This document shows positions 28,082 through 37,486 of a DNA stretch of 64,000 bases, piece by piece. Source of the DNA: CBDCGJ01 sp965216645 (GTDB lineage: Bacteria; Pseudomonadota; Alphaproteobacteria; GCA-2731375). The stretch spans positions 62,001 to 126,000 of the forward strand of contig CBDCGJ010000026.1 in the NCBI GenBank assembly GCA_965216645.1. Reading direction: 5' to 3'. Made by a program: the position numbers and the translations under genes. Position 1 is the stretch's first letter, and each line of letters begins with the position of its first letter. The notes beneath the pieces are model-generated. The model worked only from the letters and a program-made list of their open reading frames with translations, was not told the DNA's origin and searched no databases.

Positions 28082-28664
28082 GGCCGAAATCTCCTCAATT
28101 TGTGTCTATTGTGGTTCGAGAATGGGAAACCAACAAGAATTTAAAAGCCTGGCCCGTGCATTGGGAAAGCGCGCGGCCGAGCAGGGTCTAACCCTCGTAT
28201 ATGGCGGCGGCCACGTTGGATTGATGGGCGAAGCGGCGGATGGTGCCGTTGCCGCGGGTGGCGAGGTCATCGGCATTATTCCGGAGTTTCTGCACGAGCG
28301 GGAGGTCGGGCATCAAGGGCTGACCGAACTGCATATCGTGCCTGACATGCATACCCGGAAAAAACTCATGTTCGACCGCTCAGATGCCTTTGTGGTTTTG
28401 CCCGGCGGCATTGGGACCGTCGACGAAACGATCGAAATCATGACCTGGCGACAATTGGAGCAGCACGACAAACCGATCATCGTGCTCGATTTCGAAGGTT
28501 ATTGGCAGCCGTTTTTGCACTTGCTCGAGCAAATAGTTCAAAAGGGTTTTGCGGGCCCGGAGACATTGAGTCTGATTGACGTCGTCGATAGTCTGAACGG
28601 CGTTTTCGACGTCATAGACCACGCGCCATCGCCACGACGGCCGGCGCAAAGTGACCGGATTTAA
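28080..28664 (+). CDS. LOG-family (TIGR00730) Rossmann protein
   Basis: A protein of about 194 residues like the cytokinin-activating enzyme LOG, a nucleoside 5'-monophosphate phosphoribohydrolase. The glycine-rich segment GGGHVGLMG and the family motif PGGIGTVDETIEIMTWRQL are both intact. Earlier starts at 28062 (TTG) and 28068 (ATG) would add a few residues; no ribosome site is clear for any of them. The ATG used here shares bases with the start codon of the divergent gene, so the true start is uncertain. The bacterial role is likely nucleotide salvage. Confidence 0.85.
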   Translation: MAEISSICVYCGSRMGNQQEFKSLARALGKRAAEQGLTLVYGGGHVGLMGEAADGAVAAGGEVIGIIPEFLHEREVGHQGLTELHIVPDMHTRKKLMFDRSDAFVVLPGGIGTVDETIEIMTWRQLEQHDKPIIVLDFEGYWQPFLHLLEQIVQKGFAGPETLSLIDVVDSLNGVFDVIDHAPSPRRPAQSDRI

Positions 28665-28776
28665 GGCGTAACGAACAACGCAGGAACGCACGAAACGCTT
28701 GCAGTCACGCTTGGCGATGCTATGTTCGCCACGCACAATGCCGGCCTAATCCCACCCGGCCAATAAGAGGACGTCG

Positions 28777-29991
28777 ATGAGCAAAATCAAAGTAAAAAAC
28801 CCGGTCGTGGAACTCGACGGGGACGAGATGACGCGGATTATTTGGGCCTTCATCAAGGACAAACTGATCCTGCCCTATTTGGATGTCGATCTGCTCTATT
28901 ACGATCTTAGCGTCCAGAAACGCGACGAAACCGACGACCAGATCACCGTCGACGCCGCCGAAGCGATCAAAAAGCATGGTGTCGGTGTCAAATGCGCAAC
29001 CATCACACCGGACGAGGCTCGGGTCGAGGAATTCGATCTGAAAAAGATGTGGAAATCGCCCAACGGAACGATCCGAAACATCCTGGGTGGCACCGTTTTC
29101 CGTGAACCGATAATCTGCCATAACATTCCGCGCCTGGTGCCGGGATGGACCCAACCCATCGTTATCGGCCGCCATGCCTTCGGCGATCAATATCGCGCGA
29201 CCGATATGGTCATTCCCGGCAAAGGGCGTCTCTTCATCCGCTTCGAGCCGGAAGACGGCGGCAATGCAATTGAGGAGGAAATCTACAACTTCCCCTCGGG
29301 CGGCGTCGCTATGGGTATGTATAATTTGGACGACTCGATCCGCGACTTTGCCCGGGCCTGCATGAATTACGGCGTGCAGCGGAAATGGCCGGTCTATCTC
29401 TCGACCAAGAACACGATCCTCAAGGCCTATGACGGCCGGTTCAAGGATTTGTTCCAAGAGGTTTTCGAAAGCGAATTCCAAGATCAGTTCAAAGAGCTCG
29501 GCATCGACTACGAACACCGCCTGATCGACGATATGGTGGCCTGCGCCATGAAGTGGAGCGGCGCCTTTATCTGGGCTTGCAAGAACTACGATGGCGACGT
29601 GCAATCGGATACCGTCGCGCAGGGTTTCGGCTCCTTGGGGTTGATGACCTCCGTATTGATGACGCCCGACGGCAAGACCGTCGAATCCGAAGCCGCGCAC
29701 GGCACCGTGACCCGACATTATCGCATGCACCAACAAGGGCAGGAAACGTCGACCAATCCGATCGCGTCGATTTTCGCCTGGACCCGGGGTTTGAAATACC
29801 GAGCCAATATGGACGAGACCCCGGCCGTCTATGACTTTGCCGAAGCATTGGAAACGGTCTGCGTCAAAACCGTCGAGAATGGGCATATGACCAAAGATCT
29901 CGCGCTCCTGATCGGTCCGGAACAGAAATGGCTCACCACCAATCAGTTCCTCGATAAGCTTGACGAAAACCTCCAGAAGGCGGTGGGCTAA
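28777..29991 (+). CDS. icd: NADP-dependent isocitrate dehydrogenase
   Basis: Oxidises isocitrate to 2-oxoglutarate in the citric acid cycle and gives NADPH. The protein (404 residues) is of the eukaryotic-like type: ELDGDEMTRIIWAFIKDKL, the substrate region NGTIRNILGGTVFREPI, and VIGRHAFGDQYRATD. YDGRFKDLFQ and MVACAMKWSGAFIWACKNYDGDVQSD are also typical. It has AATAAGAGGA before its ATG. Its end overlaps the convergent channel gene by four bases. Confidence 0.97.
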   Translation: MSKIKVKNPVVELDGDEMTRIIWAFIKDKLILPYLDVDLLYYDLSVQKRDETDDQITVDAAEAIKKHGVGVKCATITPDEARVEEFDLKKMWKSPNGTIRNILGGTVFREPIICHNIPRLVPGWTQPIVIGRHAFGDQYRATDMVIPGKGRLFIRFEPEDGGNAIEEEIYNFPSGGVAMGMYNLDDSIRDFARACMNYGVQRKWPVYLSTKNTILKAYDGRFKDLFQEVFESEFQDQFKELGIDYEHRLIDDMVACAMKWSGAFIWACKNYDGDVQSDTVAQGFGSLGLMTSVLMTPDGKTVESEAAHGTVTRHYRMHQQGQETSTNPIASIFAWTRGLKYRANMDETPAVYDFAEALETVCVKTVENGHMTKDLALLIGPEQKWLTTNQFLDKLDENLQKAVG

Positions 29992-31172
29992 GTCAAGTTG
30001 ACGCCACCATCCCGCGCCCTATTTCGCGCGACCAGATGAAGTTCTTCGTTCAATTCCGGCTCCACTGTCATGAGATGGTCGAGCTGGAACTTTGACAACA
30101 TCATCAATCTACAATCCGACTGCGCAGTGGCTGTGGCTGGGCGTTCGATATTGTAGAGCATCGATATCACGCCAAAATAGTCTCCCGGCCCAAGTTCATA
30201 AGTGTTGTCCGGCATATGGACTTCGACGGTGCCATCGATAATCACATAAAATGCGTCGGGCAAGTCGCCGCGTTGCATTATTTGGAACCCCTTTGGGACA
30301 CGGCGCGCCCGTAAGGATTTAGCAACCGACTCGATGGTTGAGGGAGAAAGTTTGGCAAACAACGGCACCTCCGCCACCATGCCCCAGGTGATAATGAAAT
30401 CGCGGCGATAAAACTCGTTGGTAAATCCCGAGGCGACAATCGCGATTGGCAGTCCGTACATACCGATACCAAGCAACGCGACGAGACCGCCAAAAACCTT
30501 ACCCAAAGGCGTTACGGGAACGATATCGCCGTAACCGACGGTGGACAATGTCGCCAAAGACCACCACATTGCCGCTGGAATACTGGCGAAGGCTTCGGGC
30601 TGAGCGTCTCTTTCGAGGTAATACATTACCCCGGCTGTGAGTGTCAGAAGGCATAGCATGATGACCAATGCCGCTATCAACGCGCGGCGTTCCGAATATA
30701 GGACATGCCAAAGCGTTACGATCGCCGGGGAGTATCTCACCAATTTCAACAGGCGCAAAATCCGCAGCACACGGATGATCCGCATATCACCGCCGAACAC
30801 ATAGAAAACAAGCGACGGCAGGAACGCGAGTAGATCGACCAGCATAAGCGGCGTACAGGCAAAGCGAAACCGAGCCTTGGCATTGCCGTGCTGGCGTAGC
30901 GGGAGATGCTCCGGCGCAACCCATAGACGCAAGCCATATTCGACCACGAATACGGCGACGGACATCAGTTCGAAAACCCGAAGCTCGACCGACCAACGCG
31001 CGTAGAAGGACTGTATGCTCCCTAAGGCAACAGCGGCGACATTAGCAATGATAAGCAAGGTGAGAGACACGTCGACCATACGAGGCCATAACTGCCGACG
31101 ATGTCCGCCTTCCAAAAGTACATAGATCCTGCGTCGGACCGTTGGCGAGGATGCCGTCCCTGCCTCCGGCAT
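29988..31172 (-). CDS. Cyclic nucleotide-gated potassium channel
   Basis: A 394-residue channel. A six-helix voltage-sensor and pore unit occupies roughly residues 30-265: the S4-like stretch RIIRVLRILRLLKLVRYS, and the potassium filter TVGYGD after the pore helix MWWSLATLS. A cyclic-nucleotide-binding domain follows (PDAFYVIIDGTVEVH, GDYFGVISMLYNIERPATATAQ). I use ATG 31172, five bases after the alaS stop; the longer open frame upstream only covers alaS sequence. A link with the cyclase gene in this window is possible but unproven. Confidence 0.88.
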   Translation of the reverse strand: MPEAGTASSPTVRRRIYVLLEGGHRRQLWPRMVDVSLTLLIIANVAAVALGSIQSFYARWSVELRVFELMSVAVFVVEYGLRLWVAPEHLPLRQHGNAKARFRFACTPLMLVDLLAFLPSLVFYVFGGDMRIIRVLRILRLLKLVRYSPAIVTLWHVLYSERRALIAALVIMLCLLTLTAGVMYYLERDAQPEAFASIPAAMWWSLATLSTVGYGDIVPVTPLGKVFGGLVALLGIGMYGLPIAIVASGFTNEFYRRDFIITWGMVAEVPLFAKLSPSTIESVAKSLRARRVPKGFQIMQRGDLPDAFYVIIDGTVEVHMPDNTYELGPGDYFGVISMLYNIERPATATAQSDCRLMMLSKFQLDHLMTVEPELNEELHLVARNRARDGGVNLT

Positions 31173-31176
31173 GGAG

Positions 31177-33840
31177 TTAAGCGGCGTCGGCCGCTTCTGC
31201 GAGCGCCGTTTCGATCGCCCCAATCGCACTGGCCGCGGCCGCGCCGTCGGGACCGCCCGCCTGCGCCAAATCGGGACGGCCGCCACCGCCTTTGCCGCCG
31301 ACGGCGACGGCTCCGGACCGGACAAGTTTTACCGCGTCGATACGATCGCACAGATCATCGGTCACACCCACAGTAAGAGCCACCTTACCGTCGTTCACGG
31401 CAACGATCGCGACAACGCCGCTGCCGAGTTTTTTCTTGGCCGCGTCAACCATGCTCCGCAATTCCTTACCCGGAACCCCGTCGAGACATTCGCCTATAAA
31501 CGAAATACCGCTTATCTCTCGGGCGGATTGTCCGCCGCCGCCATCGCCGTCAAGCAAGCGTTGGCGGGTCTGCTGCAACTCCTTTTCGAGGCGCCGGCGC
31601 TCATCCAGCAACGCTTCGATACGGGTATTGATCTCCACAGGCGCGCTTTTTAGCGCGGCTGCAGCAGATTTGAGAAGGTTTTCCCTGTCGTTGATGTGGC
31701 GCAATGCCGATGCGCCGGTCAGAGCCTCGATACGTCGTACACCGGCGGCGACCGCCGCTTCCGAGACAATTTTAAAGAGGCCGATATCCCCGGTTCTTCG
31801 GACATGGGTGCCTCCGCAGAGTTCCGTAGAATACACGACATCGCCATCTTGCGATCCCATGGCAACGACCCGCACTTCGTCGCCATACTTCTCGCCGAAC
31901 AACGCCAATGCCCCGGCCTCGACAGCTTCCTCCGGTGTCATCAGCCGGGTTTCGACCAGCTCATTACAGCGGATCTGCTCGTTGACATCCGCTTCGACCA
32001 TCGACAATTCGCTCTCGCTTAATGCTTTTGGATGCGAAATATCGAACCGCAACCGGTCCGGCGCCACCAGCGAACCTTTTTGAGTAACATGATCGCCAAG
32101 TTGCCGCCGCAACGCTTCATGCAATAGATGGGTGGCGGAATGATTGGACCGTAAACGATGCCGCCGTTCCCCATCGACCTCGAGCATGATCTCATCGCCG
32201 ACTTGGAGACGGCCGCTCGAAAGATTGCCGTGATGAACATGCAAATCGCCGAGATGCTTGGTCGTGTCCGTCACGTCGAAACTCGCACCGTCGGCGTTTC
32301 GGAGACGGCCGGTATCGCCCATCTGGCCACCGGATTCGCCATAGAAAGGCGTTTGATTGACGATGACGGCTGCTTCCTCGCCGGTCTCGACCGCCTCTCG
32401 TGGTTTTCCCTCGACGACGATCGCCAGAACCTGGCCCTCCGCCCGTTCCAAGTCGTAACCCAAAAACTCCGTGGCGCCATGCCGCTCGCGAAGATCGAAC
32501 CAAACCTGTTCCGTCGCTGCCTCGCCCGATCCGGACCAGGCTTTGCGCGCATCCTCCCGCTGGCGCGCCATGGCCGTATGGAAGCCGGCCTCGTCCAACG
32601 GCACCGCCTGGCTGCGTAAAACGTCCTGAGTCAAATCGAGCGGAAATCCATATGTGTCATAAAGACGGAACGCGACTTCGCCAGAAAGCGTTTGCCCGCT
32701 GCCGAGTTTTTCAAGCTCCTCTTCCAGGAGACGCAAGCCACGATCCAAGGTTTTCTTGAACCGGCTTTCCTCCAGTTTGAGCGTTTCGGTAATCAGGGCC
32801 TCCGCCCGAGCAAGTTCCGGGAACGCATTCGACATCTGCTGGGACAACACAGGCACCAAACGCCACATCAGCGTGTCTTGATAGCCTAGCAGATGGGCGT
32901 GGCGCATGGCCCGCCGCATGATCCGGCGTAAGACGTAACCGCGGCCTTCGTTTGAGGGCAGGACGCCGTCGGCAATCAGGAAGGACGACGCCCGGAGATG
33001 GTCGGCGATGACCTTATGTGTCGCGGCATGATCGCCATCGGGTTCCGTATTCGTCAGATGTGCCGACGCTTCGATGATCGCCCGCATTAAGTCAATGTCG
33101 TAATTGTTGTGTTTGCCCTGCAGAACAGCGGCAATCCGTTCCAATCCCATGCCGGTGTCGATGGACGGTTTGGGCAGGCTCAACCGCTCCTCCAGCGTTT
33201 GCTCATACTGCATGAACACCAGATTCCAGATTTCGACAAACCGGTCGCCATCTTCATCTGGGCTTCCGGGCGGCCCGCCGGGGATATCCGCGCCGTGATC
33301 GTAAAAAATTTCGGAACATGGCCCGCAGGGACCGGTATCGCCCATCGACCAAAAATTGTCGGACGTCGGTATTCGAATGATACGCTCTTCCGGCAAGCCG
33401 GCAATCTTGCGCCACAGATCGAAGGCCTCGTCATCCTCGTGATACACGGTGACCAACAGCTTGTTGGAGGGCAGGCCGAACTCTTTCGTCACCAAGTTCC
33501 ACGCCAATTCGATGGCCAAATCCTTGAAGTAATCGCCGAAGGAAAAATTGCCCAACATCTCGAAGAATGTGTGATGTCGCGCTGTGTAACCGACATTGTC
33601 GAGATCGTTGTGCTTGCCACCGGCCCGGACGCATTTTTGCGAGGTTACGGCCCGATTGTAGGATCGGGTTTCCACGCCCGTGAAGACATTTTTGAATTGC
33701 ACCATACCGGCGTTGGTAAATAGCAAGGTCGGGTCGTTATGCGGTACCAAAGGGCTGGATGCGACGATTTCGTGACCGTGGCCGGCAAAATAGTCGAGAA
33801 ACGCGCGGCGAATTTCGTTGGTGCTCTGCATCGCTATCAT
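31177..33840 (-). CDS. alaS: Alanyl-tRNA synthetase
   Basis: Charges tRNA(Ala). The class II aminoacylation domain starts at once (STNEIRRAFLDYFAGHGHEIV, HNDPTLLFTNAGM). The editing domain has HSATHLLHEALRR and CGGTHVRRTGDIG, with the zinc-binding Cys and His residues. The C-terminal part ends with the glycine-rich RNA-binding segment VAVGGKGGGGRPDLAQAGG. Length 887 is normal. The start may be the second ATG three codons in. Followed by the channel gene after four bases and preceded by recA at 196 bases, a common alphaproteobacterial order. Confidence 0.97.
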   Translation of the reverse strand: MIAMQSTNEIRRAFLDYFAGHGHEIVASSPLVPHNDPTLLFTNAGMVQFKNVFTGVETRSYNRAVTSQKCVRAGGKHNDLDNVGYTARHHTFFEMLGNFSFGDYFKDLAIELAWNLVTKEFGLPSNKLLVTVYHEDDEAFDLWRKIAGLPEERIIRIPTSDNFWSMGDTGPCGPCSEIFYDHGADIPGGPPGSPDEDGDRFVEIWNLVFMQYEQTLEERLSLPKPSIDTGMGLERIAAVLQGKHNNYDIDLMRAIIEASAHLTNTEPDGDHAATHKVIADHLRASSFLIADGVLPSNEGRGYVLRRIMRRAMRHAHLLGYQDTLMWRLVPVLSQQMSNAFPELARAEALITETLKLEESRFKKTLDRGLRLLEEELEKLGSGQTLSGEVAFRLYDTYGFPLDLTQDVLRSQAVPLDEAGFHTAMARQREDARKAWSGSGEAATEQVWFDLRERHGATEFLGYDLERAEGQVLAIVVEGKPREAVETGEEAAVIVNQTPFYGESGGQMGDTGRLRNADGASFDVTDTTKHLGDLHVHHGNLSSGRLQVGDEIMLEVDGERRHRLRSNHSATHLLHEALRRQLGDHVTQKGSLVAPDRLRFDISHPKALSESELSMVEADVNEQIRCNELVETRLMTPEEAVEAGALALFGEKYGDEVRVVAMGSQDGDVVYSTELCGGTHVRRTGDIGLFKIVSEAAVAAGVRRIEALTGASALRHINDRENLLKSAAAALKSAPVEINTRIEALLDERRRLEKELQQTRQRLLDGDGGGGQSAREISGISFIGECLDGVPGKELRSMVDAAKKKLGSGVVAIVAVNDGKVALTVGVTDDLCDRIDAVKLVRSGAVAVGGKGGGGRPDLAQAGGPDGAAAASAIGAIETALAEAADAA

Positions 33841-33903
33841 CCGTATCCGGTGTCCGGAATTGGCGGGTTAACACCCAGCATATTCCGACCCGTTTGCGAG
33901 AAA

Positions 33904-33970
33904 GTGCCGGAAACTACCGTTTGCCGCCCGCCGTTGCAAGGGAGCGGCAAACAATTGATCTTGCCGGCAC
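33904..33970 (-). ncRNA. Nested inverted repeat between recA and alaS
   Basis: On the minus strand GTGCCGG pairs with CCGGCAC as an outer stem, and inside it GTTTGCCGC pairs with GCGGCAAAC over a 16-base loop. Both stems are perfect. The structure ends about 63 bases before the alaS start, so it would be in the alaS leader and downstream of recA. No T run follows (TTTCTC only), which weakens a terminator reading. A leader control element or a weak terminator is possible. Confidence 0.45.
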
Positions 33971-34036
33971 CCGCTCAGCGAACGCACCAACGCCGAAACG
34001 CGACTGGTTCGGATATTCTAGCGAAATTATAAGGCG

Positions 34037-35137
34037 TTAGGACTTGCCGCCAATGCTGGCGACGTCGGCATCATCGTCTTCATCTTCCACCGGGTCGCCC
34101 ATGATCGCATCCGCTATCAATCCTGCATTGGCTCGGATCGCGGTATCGATTTCGCGGCAGATATCGGCATTGTCGCGTAGGAACTGCTTAGCATTCTCCC
34201 GCCCTTGTCCGATGCGTTGATCGCCGTAGGAAAACCAAGAGCCGGACTTGTCGACAACCCCGGCTTTCACGCCAAGATCAAGTATCTCGCCTGTCTTGGA
34301 CACACCTTCGCCATACATGATGTCGAACTCGATTGTCTTGAAGGGCGGTGCGACTTTGTTCTTCACCACCTTCACCCGGGTCTGATTGCCAATGACCTCG
34401 TCACGGTCCTTGATGGCTCCGATACGGCGAATTTCCAATCGAACCGACGAGTAGAACTTCAAGGCGTTTCCGCCGGTCGTCGTTTCCGGGTTACCGAACA
34501 TAACGCCAATCTTCATGCGAATTTGGTTGATGAAGATGACCATGCAGTTGGATTTCGAAATCGACCCGGTGAGCTTGCGAAGCGCCTGGCTCATCAAGCG
34601 GGCCTGCAGACCGACATGGTGGTCCCCCATCTCGCCTTCCAGCTCCGCTCTGGGCGTCAGCGCGGCGACGGAATCGATGACCAACACTTCGACGGCACCG
34701 GACCGAACGAGGGTATCGGCGATTTCCAGCGCCTGCTCACCGGTATCCGGCTGCGAGATCAACAATTCATCCACATCGACGCCAAGCTTGCGCGCGTAAG
34801 CAGGGTCGAGCGCATGTTCGGCGTCAACAAAGGCGCATATCCCGCCCGCCTTCTGTGCTTCCGACACCACATGGAGGGCCAAGGTCGTCTTGCCGGAACT
34901 TTCGGGTCCGTAAATCTCGATAACCCGGCCTTTCGGCAAGCCGCCGATGCCCAATGCGATATCGAGGCCGAGCGAGCCGGTCGAAATCGCCTCCACATCC
35001 ACAACGGATTCGCTTTGCCCCAACTTCATGACGGAACCTTTGCCAAAGGCCCGTTCGATTTGCGTCAAGGCGGCGTCCAAAGCTTTTTGCTTATCCATTT
35101 TATCCTGTCCAACGAGGCGAAGTTTCGAGTCCGACAT
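34037..35137 (-). CDS. recA: Recombinase RecA
   Basis: DNA strand-exchange protein and LexA co-protease. Walker A is GPESSGKTT, and the sequences EAQKAGGICAFVDAEHALDP, VLVIDSVAALTPRAELEGEMGD and the L2-region GNALKFYSSVRLEIRRIG are standard. I use ATG 35137 because AAGGAA lies just upstream; a codon 13 residues earlier lacks a ribosome site. The length is then 366 residues. A LexA-type box lies about 52 bases upstream. Confidence 0.97.
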   Translation of the reverse strand: MSDSKLRLVGQDKMDKQKALDAALTQIERAFGKGSVMKLGQSESVVDVEAISTGSLGLDIALGIGGLPKGRVIEIYGPESSGKTTLALHVVSEAQKAGGICAFVDAEHALDPAYARKLGVDVDELLISQPDTGEQALEIADTLVRSGAVEVLVIDSVAALTPRAELEGEMGDHHVGLQARLMSQALRKLTGSISKSNCMVIFINQIRMKIGVMFGNPETTTGGNALKFYSSVRLEIRRIGAIKDRDEVIGNQTRVKVVKNKVAPPFKTIEFDIMYGEGVSKTGEILDLGVKAGVVDKSGSWFSYGDQRIGQGRENAKQFLRDNADICREIDTAIRANAGLIADAIMGDPVEDEDDDADVASIGGKS

Positions 35138-35188
35138 CAATCCGTTCCTTATCACATAGCCAAAATCGCGATGCAAACTACGCTAGTT

Positions 35189-35203
35189 GTACCTATTTTG
35201 TTC
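35189..35203 (-). promoter_or_regulatory. LexA-type SOS box upstream of recA
   Basis: On the plus strand GTAC-N7-GTTC, that is GAAC-N7-GTAC on the minus strand, is one base off the alphaproteobacterial LexA consensus GTTC-N7-GTTC. It sits between a TTGCAA element and a TACAAC element at about 16-17 bases spacing, so LexA would overlap the promoter. The recA start is 52 bases downstream. Confidence 0.6.
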
Positions 35204-35365
35204 TCATTTGCAAGATTTTTTTAAGCCTTTGAATTTATTGCCAAAACCCTACCATGTTTGAACTTTGTTCCAGATATAGCGAGTTGATATCGATACGCAT
35301 TTAGCATGGAATCGCAATATCGGCAGAAGGTGCCATCGCGATCGGAAACATGTGGACGAAAGTCG

Positions 35366-37486
35366 TTATCGTTCCGGATCTGCCGGAAAATCTGACAACT
35401 GTTTTCTAAGGTCCGCCAGCGTGTTGACCGGCCAACGACATATGCGGTCGCGGCAGACATATACTGTCGGCAATTTGTCGAGCAGATGGCGCTCGCCCAG
35501 CAACAGCCAATGCTCACGTCCGCCCGAGGCAGGCCCCGGCGGTATCCAGGCGACGACGCTACCCGGCGGTTTGCGCGTCCGGATTTCATTTAGAAATGTC
35601 ACAATGTTTGGGTGATCGCGGGGCCCGACGATTACGATCTCTCGCGCTCGCTCTGGGCGGAAAGCTAACGCGGCTAACATGCCGGTTGCCTGCGCAGCGT
35701 ACGCCGTCAGCCGGGTGTCAATCGCGCGTAGCAACAAGTTACTGCGAGGCAGGAAACTCTTATCCGGGCCGTATAATTCCAAACGAAGCAAAGCTTCAAC
35801 AATCGCCGCATTGCCGGAAGGAAGCGTTGTCTCTTTGAACGGTGTTTGCACGGATACGGCCCGGGCCCTACCGACCGGCGTCATCTGCAGTAATCCCTCT
35901 GGCCGAGGATGAAACAACTCTAGCGCCTTGTTCGCCAGTCTTCGCGCACGATCCAACCATTGCGGATCAAAATCGCTCTCGTAAAGATCAAGCAGCGCAA
36001 GGACGGCGTAGGCGTAATCTTCCAAGAACACATCGTTTGACGACTTATTCCGGTAACGACTCCGGCTCAAGTCAATGTCGGGCGTCGTCGCCAGCTTGAG
36101 GCCCTTAGCGATACCGCGTGCCAACTCCAAATAACGAGGTTCGCCGAACACTTGGGCCGCCCGCGCATAAGCGCTGATGGCCATCGCATTCCAAGCGGTA
36201 ATAATCTTTTCATCGCGTTTCGGTGGCGCACGGTTTGTGCGAGCTTGTTTCAAAAGCTGGAACCTCTTGCTATGCCGGTCAAGGGCGGAGCCTAATTTGC
36301 CGACACCGCCACGCCAGCGCAGCACACTGCGTCCCTCCACCAAGCCATGAATGGGGTCGACAAACTCTTCAACAAAGTTTTCGGCGGCAAGTCCCAGCAC
36401 CGACTCTATCTCGTCGACTGTCCAAGTGTAATAGCCACCGTTTACGCCTTCGGCCTCGGCGTCGAGACTGCCGGCAAAAGTCCCGTCGCTTAAACGCAAT
36501 GTGTCCGATAAATCATCCAGAATTGCACGGGCGATCCGTTCGAATAGGGTTCGTCTCACCGGCGAATCAGCCGCACGGTATGCATCGATGTAGAGCGTCG
36601 CAAGCAACGCATTCTCGCGCAACATGACTTCGAAATGCGGGATTTGCCAAGCTCGATCCACACAATAACGGTGGAACGCCCCGCCAAGATGGTCGCGAAG
36701 CCCGCCGGCGGCCATGGCCTCCAGCGTAAAAAACACCTGCCGCAGTTGCTCCTGATCGCCGCGTCGTCCAGCATCATTTAGGAGGAAATCGAGTACATTG
36801 ACGTAGACGAATTTCGGCTGGCCACCGAAACCGCCATGGATCGAATCGAATGCCGAAAGCCAAGATTTAGCCGCCAGCCGTTCCGTGTCGCCGCTGCTAT
36901 CGCCAACGCGCCGATTCCGTGATTCCGACATGTCTTTGAGGAAAGCCTCGGCATTTGTTCGAATTCGGTTAGCGTCGTTGGCCCAATCCCGCGTAAACCG
37001 CTTCAACACCTCCGCCAATCCTTGTTGATTGGGCGCCGATTTCGCGGACATATAGCCAGCGGCGAATATCGGCGTTAGGTTCGGCGCAAGAATGAAGTTT
37101 GCGGGCGAGCCGCTTCGACCTGTCATCGCCGCCATCGCCTCAAAGTAGTAACGAGCGATGTCAGGTCTTTCTTCCTGATCTACAAGGATTGCGACGAAGT
37201 TGTCGTTCAGGCTCGAAACGACGTCGGCGTCACGGAAAGTCGTACGCGCCATGACATGGCACCAGTGACAAGCCGCAAATCCGATCGAAAGAAAAATCGG
37301 CTTACCCTTTTCTCGTGCCTCGGCCAATGAACGGTCATCCCATTGACGCCACGCGATCGGATCATTTCGATGAGAGAGTAGGTATGGGCTGACGGCGTTA
37401 TCAAGATCGCCTGCTAAGGCCTTCGAACCGACGCAATTCACGCAGATAAAAATGAAGATCATGCATAGGAGACGAGACCTCATCAT
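35366..37486 (-). CDS. Exported DUF255/YyaL-type thioredoxin-domain protein
   Basis: A 706-residue protein with an N-terminal signal peptide (hydrophobic MIFIFICVNCVGS). The thioredoxin-like domain follows (NDPIAWRQWDDRSLAEAREKGKPIFLSIGFAACHWCHVM, with CHWC as its active site). A large (alpha/alpha) barrel follows, rich in GFGGQPKFVYV, GGFHRY-type and RDEKIITAWNAMAISAYA motifs as in YyaL/SSP411 proteins. Those family members are usually cytoplasmic, so the signal peptide is notable. It is the last gene of the Nap-like operon; its start overlaps the NapF-like stop by four bases. The role may be periplasmic thiol or maturation work, but this is inference. Confidence 0.82.
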   Translation of the reverse strand: MMRSRLLCMIFIFICVNCVGSKALAGDLDNAVSPYLLSHRNDPIAWRQWDDRSLAEAREKGKPIFLSIGFAACHWCHVMARTTFRDADVVSSLNDNFVAILVDQEERPDIARYYFEAMAAMTGRSGSPANFILAPNLTPIFAAGYMSAKSAPNQQGLAEVLKRFTRDWANDANRIRTNAEAFLKDMSESRNRRVGDSSGDTERLAAKSWLSAFDSIHGGFGGQPKFVYVNVLDFLLNDAGRRGDQEQLRQVFFTLEAMAAGGLRDHLGGAFHRYCVDRAWQIPHFEVMLRENALLATLYIDAYRAADSPVRRTLFERIARAILDDLSDTLRLSDGTFAGSLDAEAEGVNGGYYTWTVDEIESVLGLAAENFVEEFVDPIHGLVEGRSVLRWRGGVGKLGSALDRHSKRFQLLKQARTNRAPPKRDEKIITAWNAMAISAYARAAQVFGEPRYLELARGIAKGLKLATTPDIDLSRSRYRNKSSNDVFLEDYAYAVLALLDLYESDFDPQWLDRARRLANKALELFHPRPEGLLQMTPVGRARAVSVQTPFKETTLPSGNAAIVEALLRLELYGPDKSFLPRSNLLLRAIDTRLTAYAAQATGMLAALAFRPERAREIVIVGPRDHPNIVTFLNEIRTRKPPGSVVAWIPPGPASGGREHWLLLGERHLLDKLPTVYVCRDRICRWPVNTLADLRKQLSDFPADPER

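Noticed and set aside
28720..29886. 388-codon leftward frame opposite icd
   Set aside because: Antisense shadow of a strongly conserved icd gene; no recognisable motif or ribosome site.
31173..31325. Longer N terminus of the potassium channel
   Set aside because: It reads only across the alaS end and is basic, low-complexity sequence with no ribosome site.
34205..35224. 339-codon rightward frame opposite recA
   Set aside because: Antisense shadow; recA is clear on the other strand and the frame has no signature.
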